From Adiantum capillus-veneris (taxonomy: Eukaryota; Streptophyta; Polypodiopsida; Polypodiales; Pteridaceae), in the NCBI GenBank assembly GCA_014529385.2, contig CM043956.1:66330281-66394280 (forward strand): a DNA stretch of 64,000 bases, given 5' to 3'. Shown piece by piece: positions 23,249-33,094 of this stretch. The position numbers and the translations under genes are program-made. Numbering within the stretch: position 1 is the first letter of the stretch; the number at the start of each line of letters is the position of its first letter. Under the pieces are notes generated by a model that was not told the DNA's origin, ran no database searches, and saw nothing but the letters and a program-made list of their open reading frames with translations.

Positions 23249-24250
23249 TGTCTAACCTCACCATCCTATCTTATTGCAATATTAGCGAGAACCACGATTA
23301 ATTTGTCAATCCATGGAATGAAGCTGACTTGACTAGTGCATAGAGGCTACAAGAGGTTTTCAATCTCTCGGAAAACAACTAACAACTCACATCTAACTCA
23401 AGCTACACTCAAGTGACTAAAATCACCAAAAGCCAATCGCTCATCGGCAAACAAATCACATCCGTTACAGCATCAAATGACATCCAAACGTAAATGAAAC
23501 TTCTAGGAAATGTTTGTAAGACCTAAGCACACATGCTTATGGTCTCAAACCCCACTTTAGGTCAAGTTCCAAAATCGCGATTATTAACAGCAGTGGATTT
23601 TTGACCTAGTCGTTTTTGACCCAAAAAACATCTAAATTCTTAGCAGTGATGCCCCAATACCCCGCCTATGCTTGGTTTTTTATTTAAAAGTGTAAATTCC
23701 TAATTATAATGAAACTAGGCCACAGGTTGGCGATGCCAAACGCTACAAAATACTTTGAACTACTTACGTCAATGAGTAGAGATCTTACCTACAGTTGCAA
23801 TGCAACAAACGCAACTACAATGTGACAATCTGGGAAGGAGTAGGAAGCGCGAGAAGGAGAGGAGTGAGCGTCGTTAGCTCACGCTGTGTATTTCATTATC
23901 AAAAACTTAATAAATTCTTTACAAAGGTGGCTTTTATACCTTAGCCAAGGTCTAAAATGTGTAATGTCCGTCACTCAAGACCTTTAAGGCTCCACACTTA
24001 TTGTATCTGCAACCTAGGTACACTAATTGACCTACACTTTACACCTTGGAGCTCTTATTGAGCCCGTAACATGTTACAATTATCGCAATGGCCAGATAAT
24101 TTGGGAAATTATAAGACATGGCCAATTTCTAAAAAATGTGAAAAGTGTGTAACTCCAATCTTCACTGCTTCTTCATATTCATCTTGGATGTGCACTCATA
24201 AGGCTTTGATCTTTAGCAGCTCTTGTTAACTGACGTTGGCTTAGTTAGCA
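23249..24250 (-). repeat. 3' LTR of the giant element
   Basis: 1002 bp, TGTCTAACCTCACC..CTTAGTTAGCA. It is clearly diverged from the partner (scattered substitutions). It keeps a ~125-bp segment (around 24005-24135) that the right LTR lacks, and has one copy of the segment that is triplicated there. Confidence 0.9.
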
Positions 24251-24261
24251 TTCCCCCCTTT
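24251..24261 (-). other. polypurine tract of the giant element
   Basis: Minus strand AAAGGGGGGAA directly abuts TGCTAACTAAG, the start of the 3' LTR on minus. Confidence 0.8.
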
Positions 24262-25359
24262 CGATTTTAGTGCCCGTTCTCAAGCACTGTTGAAAAGTGT
24301 CCGTGGAGGTTGTGGAAGTTTTTTGATTGGTTGTTGATGGACTAGTTGTCTTCATATTTCATTGAATTTGTGGATGATGTTCAATTTGCCACAACATCTT
24401 GATTGGTCCTTGAATATTTTTTATGTGAGAGATAATGTTGCATTTGTCTGTTGTTAGAGCATAATGATGAGGCTGCTGTTTATTTATGAAATGTATGTAC
24501 AAGATATGTAAAATGATGAGGATCTAAATTAGGGTCTAATACCTGGATGAACAAAGGGAAAAAACCCAGTGGGAAAAAAGTGCCTTTGGGATACGCGCAT
24601 TATTGGAGTACTTATTAGCATGGGAAATATATAATGTACTCAAGGGATTATTTGCTGAATAATATGGAATTAAAAAGGCAGGAAATATGAAGAGAGGTAG
24701 CATGATGGAACATTGTTTTGCCTGTTGTAGTCCACTTAGGTGCATAGGTGGAAGCAAAAAAGAGTGTCTAATGCATATGTCGAATGATGGGACATCCTAT
24801 TTATGCATACACAAAAATACATAGAAAACAATATGCTATTCCAAAAGGATTTTGAGGGGTCTTCAAAAGGATAGTTTAGCTATAAAAGCATATGACATAG
24901 CTTTGCAAGTTGGCACCCCTTTAAGAATGGTTTTAATGACAACACCATTTTAAATAATTTGGGAAAATCCCGTTTCCCAATTTCTAAACCTGTATGCTAG
25001 GATTGTGTTATTTTATGATTTCTAAGCTCTAGTTGCCTTTAATTTAGATAAATTATCATGATTGCATGAGTCTATTTTAATTTCTCTACTATAAAATTTA
25101 AGAATAAACCTCCAATATAGTTCATGGAAAGAGGATTTGTATGACATCAACGCTTTCCAAAATTCCACAAATGCTTCTAGAAGTAGCTTCTCAAAAAATG
25201 AGGTGTCAAAAAAACCAATTGATATGATTTTAAAGCAGCATATAGATTGATTATAGCAATTAAAAAAGATAATATGTAAAGAAAAAAACTATAAAACACT
25301 CTTGTCATAAATTTCGTAACCTTAATCCATGTATAAAAAAATACATGGATAACATGTAT
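24262..25359. other. 3' internal region of the giant element
   Basis: Noncoding. The block at 24528-24589 is an inverted copy of element 1's 14888-14953 block and has the expected strand for a minus element. The remainder is AT-rich with no recognised feature. Confidence 0.55.
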
Positions 25360-25645
25360 TTGGTGACCTTAATCGATGTATAACAAAATACTTGGTCATG
25401 GTTTTGTAGCATGCTATCAAGTTTTAAATACACAATAATTTAAACAACATTCAAACTAATATTTCACACTTAGAAAGTCAAAACAATAATATTTGGATAA
25501 ATTTGGTGACCTTAATCCATGTATAAAAAAATACTTGGTCATGGTTTTGTAGCATGCTATCAAGTTTTAAATAAACGATAATTTTAACAACATTCAAACT
25601 AATATTTCACACTTAGAAAGTCAAAACAATAATATAGAGTATCCT
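25360..25645. repeat. 143-bp tandem duplication, AT-rich
   Basis: TTGGTGACCTTAATC at 25360 recurs at 25503. Both copies run through CTTGGTCATGGTTTTGTAGC and CACTTAGAAAGTCAAAACAA, with few differences. Confidence 0.9.
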
Positions 25646-26290
25646 ATGGCTATAAGACCATGAGATGCCATCTATTGCACCTATGGCCTTAAGGCCATAT
25701 AGTGCTCTTTGTAGATATATCCATGACTTTAAGATAATCCACAACATGTCTCTTTATGACCTCAAGGCCATCGGGTTAGGATTGTTAGTTGGTCTCAACG
25801 TATAAACAGATCCAGTGCTTCAAGCCATATGGGACTTTATTTATGTGCCACCCTATGTCCCTAAGGTTTTAGGTTATCTTAGGGCCACAAGATGTTGTTT
25901 ATGCCAATAAGAAACCCTTCTATGCTCTATGTTGGCACTCTATGTCCCCAGACGCACAAGGTGTGCCTCGTATGCTAGTTAGAAACCCTTTATTATATAT
26001 GTGGTCACCATATGGCCTTAGACCATAGGGTGCCCTATGTGCTAGTAAAAAATCCTCTATACTCTGTGTTTGCACCCTATGGACCTAGGGCCACAAGGTA
26101 CCTCTATGCTAGTAAGAAATCCTCTACACCCAATATGGAGACCATGTGGCCCCAAAGCCATAGGTATCCTATATGGTAGTGAGAAAAACCCTCTATGCTC
26201 TATGTTCACAAACAATGAAAAAATCTAAACAATAATATAGAGTATTCTATGGACTTAACACCATAAGATGTCATCTAATGCACCTATAAT
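25646..26290. repeat. 68-bp palindromic-core minisatellite, block 1
   Basis: Degenerate copies of a ~68-bp unit (AAACCCTCTATGCTCTATGT, then TGGCACCCTATGGCCCTAGG, GCCATAGGGTGCCCTCTATG and CTAGTAAG). The first ~500 bp match block 2 (31127-31601) in the same order, indicating a segmental copy rather than independent amplification. Confidence 0.85.
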
Positions 26291-27885
26291 TCCATTTGTT
26301 ATTTTATTTAACTATAGAAAGCTAAATGAGGCACTTACTTAGATAAACTATCAGAATTCTAACTTTGAATTTGTTTCTTAACATAAAACTACAATATAAA
26401 AACTCTTAATATAAGTTTGTGCCAAAGAATCTATGTTAAGATGAAGATTTTTTACATCAAGTACATACTTGAAAACTTCACTCAAAGGTTTTAGATATGG
26501 TGTCTCAAAAAAAGGAGGTGTTTAAAAACACCATTTGATGTGAACAATATGAATTGTATACATTGATTATGTCAAAATAGTATAAAGTATAGACACAAAG
26601 ATTACCACCAACAACTTGACAGTTTCATAAAAATGATGTTCTTCATTGCATGTACAATAAAGTACTAACTAAGACGAAAAAGTTAACAATACCATAGAAG
26701 CATCAAACAATGAAACTAAAGAACTTGAATGAGAGAAGTCTCCCCACAATAGGATGCACTTCATTAAAAAAATAGTTTAAAGATTTTTCAAGCTATCCCA
26801 CAACTTTCCATCAAGTTTAAAATTGGAAAAGTACACAATGCCAAATACTTGGTAGATATTGATTAGAATACTTAACTAATACACTTAAGATTGCCTCCTT
26901 CTCCTGAGATTTTGAGTCCTTTGAGACATATAACATTGCATTACATAGTGAGTCTCACGATCGGGATGAAACATTACAAAACTTCTTATGGTACAGTCTC
27001 TCTTGTCTTTAGCATACAACCATCCACATAACCATGGAACAATTTCATCTTTAAAATAACTTTGAAGCAATTGAGTAGGTTGGTTCCAAAACTTTGGAAA
27101 AATCATATAAGTTCTGTAATAGGACTAAATTTTGAAGTTCTTAAAGTCGAAAAGAATGTAATACGCCATATGTTTCATTTAGCACGATTTGAAAAATTGT
27201 TGAATAGTTTATTAGATAGAGCTTATATGAATGGGTTTAAGATATTAAGAGAGAAAATATACTCTCTTCGTTTTTAATAATAAAGCAAAGACATATTTTG
27301 ATAAAGATTAATGAACAACAGGTAGTCTGTTTATGAACAATATAATAAAAACATAGTTAATATTGAGATTTTTATTAATATCAATGTTTTATATTTATGT
27401 GTTTTAACTTAAAATGCATGGGTAGGCTTAAAATAAGTTGAAAAAGTAGTGGAGACCCAAAAATAGAGTTTTTGAGAGTCACGACCTAAAAGTTGCGTTT
27501 TCAGCCAAATAAAGACATTTTTCGCAATTCAGTCTATGCTGCTTTGTAGAACAGACCTGTTACCGTCGTTTTGAGTACTTGGAAGTCTATGTTCTGAGCT
27601 TGTTTGACCAAGTTATGACAGAAACAAATTTCCAGCACCAACACGGTAACCTACAAGCAGCAACAGGTTAGCTTACAAACAGATATACACAGGTAATATC
27701 TCTTTTGTTTGATCCAATCCAGAAGTAATTATACTCTTTTATGATGGTACAAAATGATGTTTTGAATTTGATTACCATGTTGATTTGGTTGCAGTATGTT
27801 CTTTTGGCTATTTTGTAGATGATGCAGGGTGTCATGATATTGGGATTGTAATCGTGTTGTGATTTTGATTATGATCGTTGTTGCC
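26291..27885. other. unassigned AT-rich stretch
   Basis: I find no clear homology. A 73-codon minus ORF at 26885-27106 (..CGWLYAKDKRDCTIRSFVMFHPDRET..) has protein-like composition but no recognised domain. A + ORF at 27062-27277 overlaps its 5' end and is no better supported. Confidence 0.4.
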
Positions 27886-28018
27886 ATCAAGAGATTGAGA
27901 TTGAGATTGAGAGTGTGATTTTGATTGAGATTGAGAGTGAGATTGTGATTGAGATTGAGATTGTGCACAAGATTGAGATTGAGAGTGAGAGTGTGATTGA
28001 GAGTGAGATTGAGATAGC
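27886..28018. repeat. (GAGATT)n / (GAGTGA) hexamer microsatellite
   Basis: About 130 bp of GAGATTGAGATT with GAGTGA and GTGATT variants. It encodes Glu-Ile or Leu-Asn runs in short spurious ORFs on both strands. Confidence 0.95.
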
Positions 28019-28049
28019 TCGGGGGTGTTCGGGAGGTTATGAAACGAGT

Positions 28050-28848
28050 TATGCTCTTCTTGTAATGATTACTTTGTATCCATACGGACTCTTGTTTACT
28101 CTGCGTACTCTATATATTATTTGTTCATTATCAAAATGTATTTCGCTCTCCCGTGTCGCATCACAAGTTCCTTGCATATTCCACATCACTCGGTATGGAC
28201 TATCATCAAATATTATAGTGTTTCCCCCATCTAAATAATCAAATAGCTTCCATATGGTCGAATGATTTTTGTCATAGGCTCTTTTGTAACTGATCATGAA
28301 ATTTGAATTTTGGCAGCACCTGTTATCCATAATCATCTTGAATTTGTGACTTTGTGTAGGAAAACAGGTCTTGATTATGTATTGAGCCTTTTGTAAACGA
28401 TGGCAGCTCCAAATCCAAACCTCAAAGAACTCCTGGGGGGTTCACCTTACATAGTATGTAACCTATCACCTGAGTTCAACAGAAGGGTATTTAAATCCCT
28501 TAAAACTTACACAAATAAATTTACATAAGGATATGTTTTTTACAATCTAAAAAAAAATTACAGAATTTAAAAGAAAAGGGTTCATTATATTTCCTAGAAA
28601 ATTCACAGAATAGGGATTTTAGAAAAAGAGACTGAACGCACGTGATATAGTGGTCTTAAATATAGTGAACCCCCTGGGAAAGAACTCAAAGCAAAATCTT
28701 AAGAAATACTCTACATCTGGACGCACCCGGTACACTGCATCGTTATCTTTTACAATGCACATGTACTTGGTCCAGGTTGGCCTTGATTGAAGCTCAAATG
28801 TTTCAAGAAGCACACCCTCTAAATCCAAGATAAGCGTTCTTTTATCCT
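28050..28848 (-). pseudogene. FCP1/NIF-like HAD phosphatase fragment A
   Basis: Minus-strand exon interrupted by a 246-bp MITE. The upstream part (28687-28848, after an AG acceptor at ~28849) has RTLILDLEGVLLETFELQ and DAVYRVRPDVEYFLRFCFEFF. The downstream part (28050-28424) has EVWIWS, STIWKLFDYL and NTIIFDDSPYRV. These are the DLxG box, RP..L..L, W(S/T)S and DD.PY landmarks of plant FCP1-like phosphatases. The usual second Asp of DxDx(T/V) is Glu here, as in some plant paralogues with DLNG-type motifs. It lies on the same strand as fragment B and the giant element. It is a partial copy, not a complete gene. Confidence 0.75.
28433..28678. mobile_element. 246-bp MITE with a 9-bp TSD (Mutator-like)
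   Basis: Perfect 9-bp duplications AAAGAACTC flank it at 28424-28432 and 28679-28687. Imperfect terminal inverted repeats CTGGGGGGTTCACC / CCCAGGGGGTTCACT mark the ends. Removing the element and one TSD rejoins the FCP1-like reading frame as ..CFEFF-EVWIWS... The 9-bp TSD size points to a Mutator-type transposase. The interior is AT-rich and noncoding. Confidence 0.88.
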
Positions 28849-29457
28849 GTTTGAAAGATGCTAGTAGATAATGAAATCATTGCTCTTGGGTTTGTGAATG
28901 TGATATTTGATGTAATATGAAAGGGAGCTCCTCTATTTTGTGATAATCTAGTAGCAAAACATTTTTTCTTAGAAGCCCTGAAATGATGAAAAAAAAAATT
29001 AATATAGAGATCTTAAGTGTGTTGAAGACCTTAGGGACATAGGGTGCTAATTTCTGGTTACACTTAGTAAGTCTTATGCAAGAACACATGCCAAACTACG
29101 ACCCCAAACTATGACCCTATGTCCTTAGAGTCATAGGGTGTTGAGACCATAAAGTGCAATTCTCCCAAGGTCATAGAGAAAGATTTGACCTTACAAGCAT
29201 GTAGATTGTCCTCGATGGCACAATGAACTCAAATTTCAAAGAAAACAACTATAAAACCTTTTTAAAAAAAGAGCATTTGGCACACAAAACTCTAAAGTTA
29301 CTTATAGTATTGAAAGACAAATTAAAAAACTATTAATCATTTACATCTTCATATATCTTGAAACCCTAAGCACTCTAACAAAGTCTCTGAGTACATAGAG
29401 ATCTTTGTAAATGACAAAATGTTACAAAAAATTGCTCCATCATTTCTTGATATAGGG

Positions 29458-30435
29458 CTATTTGAGATCATACTGAGTTTTTAGATGCTTTATATAATAT
29501 TTGGCTTCATGTACTTTGATCACATGCTCCTTGTACCCCAATTTTTGGACAAGCATGATTGCTTCTGTACCTTTCAAGGCTGATAACAATTTGATATTCT
29601 TTAAGACCCTCACTTTTTCTCGATTATGTGCTGAAAGTTTCTTGTCTTGACTTCGAGTGGACATTCCACTAGTGCTAGATGTTGCAAATTTCTCATTGTG
29701 AAGAGGCCGAGAAACTTCTGGTAGCCTTCCTATGGAGTAGGTTTTTCCTAGAAAAATTATATTTCTCTCCTCCCACTCTGCAACAACCTTGTGTATACGG
29801 TTAAATATCTCATGACCTTGAGCAATGGGTGCTTGTCCATATAAATGAAACCCTGTAACTGTGCGAATCTCATTAACATGATTGAGAGCTTTGATATATG
29901 GTAGCAACTCCCCAAGGAGGATATTATCCTCCTCATTATCAACATTAAATGATGGTGGAAAAATACAATTCAATGTAGGATTCACGCATCCTTTTAATGG
30001 TTCATCATCTACAAGAAGCAATCTTCTTGCATCAAGCCCAAATTTTGATGATGCAATAGCCAACGGTTTGAAAAGTGGATTATCTAAGCAAGTGATCCTT
30101 GATTCTATGCATGGTTGACATTGGCTTTGCCCCCAGATCATAAAGAATTTAAATTTTTCTTTAGCTTCCTTTTCTAAAATCTTGATGATGTCCACACCAT
30201 GCATGTCATTAGCAGATGACCATATCCCTACATTGAAATTGTTAAGTAGAGCCTTTAAAAACTCAATGCATTCTGGACGAAGGACAATATGCTCATGTCC
30301 AAACTTTAAGCTCTTCATTTTCTTGGACTTTTGCCAGCATCTCCTGAGGAACAATCCACACAAGCTCACTCTTATAGTCAGCATTGGTTTGTTGGCGGAT
30401 GGAAGGTCTGACTCACCATGCACTTCGATTTCCAA
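29458..30435 (-). pseudogene. FCP1/NIF-like HAD phosphatase fragment B
   Basis: 325 codons on minus. The core aligns with plant FCP1-like proteins: LRPECIEFLKALLNNFNVGIWSS (~residues 52-75), FFMIWGQSQC, RRLLLVDDEPLKGCVNP (~139-155) and the C-terminal EDN.LL.ELLPYIKALNHVNEIRTV. The N-terminal catalytic box is not intact: where DLxG/DxDx(T/V) is expected it reads TIRVSLCGLFL with no Asp, so phosphatase activity is unlikely. The tail to residue 325 is basic and unfamiliar. It lies ~610 bp upstream of fragment A on the same strand. It could be a degenerate gene carried by the giant element or by a nested transposon. Confidence 0.72.
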
Positions 30436-31126
30436 ATCCTGGGCTGCTAAAATATTTATGTTGGAGTCTCCTTCTGGCGTTGCACATGTTCGGGAACTTG
30501 CATTGTAGTGTCATGCAATCCAATTCCCAAATCTTTGGCTACTATAATATTTTTATTGGATTCTTCTTCTTGCCTTGCACATGTTCTCGAACTTTCACTG
30601 TCTTATTCCATTGGATTACTCTTTAAATTTATCTCCAATCGTTGTAGCAATAGACCTTCAAAAACTTGTAGATTCTTGTCATGTTCTTCAAAAACTCTCT
30701 GGTTGACATGGAGATTGATAGAATCTTTCTCAGTAGGGTCAATGGCATGAGAATCCTCTATAGCAACGATCTAGAGTAAAACTTTGTCAGCTACAATATC
30801 TTGTTGAAGGACGACAAGTTTAAAGAACACCTAATTTTAGATTCCAAAGTATCTACATTTTTATAAATCTTTTTTGTCACACTCTTCAAAAAAACTAATC
30901 GCAAATAGCAAATTTACTAACTGACAACACATCTATAATGAATTTATTTTTATGCTCCTCATTGTCTAGAGATTCCTAATCTTTATCTAGCTACATTAGT
31001 TCTTTGTCCATGATGGTGGCACCTAGAAGTATATTTGGAGAAACATTTATGCCTTTAAGCTCTAGAGCACAAGTCTCATTTTGTATTGCCATGATCTTCT
31101 TGCAGTGGATGATTTCCTTGACTAAG
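30436..31126. other. upstream segment of fragment B, coding-like on minus
   Basis: Broken minus-strand frames continue upstream of fragment B with repeated motifs (ARQEEESNKNIIVAKDLGIG, QRVFEEHDKNLQVFEGLLLQ). About 120 bp spanning 30385-30510 are duplicated at 36148-36265. No domain is recognised. Confidence 0.45.
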
Positions 31127-31601
31127 TCTCTTATGGCCTTTAGGCCAAAGGGTTCTCTTTGTAGATATCTCTACGACTTTAAGATAATCCAAAATATGTC
31201 TCTGTATGGCCTCAAGGACATAGGGTTAGGATTGTTAGCAGGTCTCAACATATAAATAGATCTATTGCTTCAAAAAAATATGGTACTTTATTTATGTGTC
31301 ACCCTATGGCCCTAAGGCCATGGGTTGTCATAGGGCCACAAGATGCCCTCTATGAGCACTAGTAAGGAAACCATCTATGCTTTATGTTGGCACCCTATGG
31401 CCCGAGGGCCACAAGGTGTTCCTCTTATGCTAGTAAGAAACCCTTTAAGCTACATGTTGTCACTCTATTGCCCTTGGGCCATAGGGTGCCTTCTGTGCTA
31501 GTAACAAATCCTCTATGCTCTATGTTTGCACCCTATGGACCTAGGGCCACAAGATACCATCTATGATACTAAGAAATCCTCTATTCTATATGTGTGCACC
31601 C
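31127..31601. repeat. 68-bp minisatellite, block 2
   Basis: Block 2 matches block 1 (25685-26150) including the non-repetitive lead-in GTAGATAT..GACTTTAAGATAATCCA, then continues with 68-bp units. It is cut by a solo LTR inserted at the CACCC that opens the palindromic core. Confidence 0.88.
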
Positions 31602-33094
31602 TGATGCATGGTTTTTAGGACCCCTTCTGAAGATGCAATAAAGGCACAGTCAGTTGTTGGGGAGATGAGGATACTCTAGTCCAAGGGATCTCGAAAGAGA
31701 AGAAAAATCTACTTCACAAGCACCAAAGAGTAAAAAGTGCCATGGACAGAAGATACGTGGGAACGAGCTCTTATGCATGCCTACAATCTATATCTTACAG
31801 AATAGCCCATTCTAGGTGTGAATTTCTAGTGAAATTTACACGAGGATGTTTGTGTGGACTCACAGCACAGCATACTCCGTTTTCACTTTTTTACTGACAG
31901 TAAATATTTTTTACCTACAGTAAATATTTTTCACCTACATGGTAAATACAAATCACTTTTTACCTACAATAACTTTTTTTACCCATGGTAAATATTTTTT
32001 ACTGCACCATAAGTATTTGATAGGTAACAGTTCACTGTTACTAGAAGCAGTGATTGGGCATCAACAATGCAGTTACAGGAGGAGAAAAGGGGAAAATCTT
32101 ATGGTAAAGGTGAGTCAACAGGGATAAAGACTTTTGAGTTGAAAAGAGACATGCTGATTTTTTCAAATAACACATGTCAAAAGAAGCCATGGTTGAGGAT
32201 TTTTTGAGAATTTGATATTCAAGAGGACCCAGCAGGTCCCCCCCTGACATGTGCAGAACCTCCAGTTTCAACAGCCACCTTACCTGCTCTTAAATGCTGG
32301 TCAAGGCCTTATCCCCATGTGTCACAATCAGAAAAATCAGCATTTACCCTCCCCTCTCACATCACTCTAGAGAATATCTTGATGGTGACATATCAGGTGA
32401 CCTCAATCTGTTGACCACCCTAAGCAAAAAGTAACCCCAATTAGCGGATTTAAGCATGTTTATCCCTAATCCTAAACCCTCTCAGAAACCTATCTAAGGA
32501 GGCCTTCTCTCACTCAAAACCAACACTTCACCCACTTCACCAAGCCACGAAGCTATGACGACATTGCTCACAACGAGGAGCTATGGATGGAGCTCTACTC
32601 TCTCTCCCTCTCTCTCTCTCCCTCTAGTATGCTACATTACTAGCCCTAAAACCTAAATAAGGAGTCTTCTCTCATTCTCCATGGCCACGATCCTCGCCAT
32701 CATTCTCTAAGGTATTGATGTGTTGCTAGTAGGATCATACCTACTTGTTGGGTTGATTGTTTTTGACAAGGGATTATGCTATCCTTGGCTTGCTTCTCTA
32801 TATCCTTGTTATGTATGATCAGATGCCGTTGGATTGTTAAGCTGATGTCTTGTGTATATATATGCTACATAAGGTCCCTAAGCTCGTTTCTATCGTTTTT
32901 CCATATGTTTTGATGCCATCATAATGCCAAAAGTCTCACTTGCCTATGTGCACTATGTGTGAGGTCCCTAAACCTCTTAATTTAGGGTGGTGCCCCCTTT
33001 GTTTTGTTCTTTGCGTTTTTGCATGAGGCGTGGTTTGTGGAGTGTGCATGAGTACAGAGGCCACCCGATTGCACTGCTCTTTTTCCTGCTATCA
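31602..33094. mobile_element. solo LTR, 1493 bp
   Basis: Begins TGATGCATGG and ends CCTGCTATCA, with perfect 5-bp duplications CACCC at 31597-31601 and 33095-33099. The minisatellite reads on smoothly when the insert is removed. There are no internal genes and no PBS or PPT, so this is the product of LTR-LTR recombination or an isolated LTR. It contains runs of GGTAAATATTTTTTACC-like sequence (~31890-32010), a CT-rich stretch (~32600-32625) and TATATATA at ~32865. The family is unknown. Confidence 0.88.

Noticed and set aside
27729-27968. Asn/Leu-repeat ORF on minus and Glu/Ile-repeat ORF on +
   Set aside because: Both are readings of the GAGATT microsatellite.
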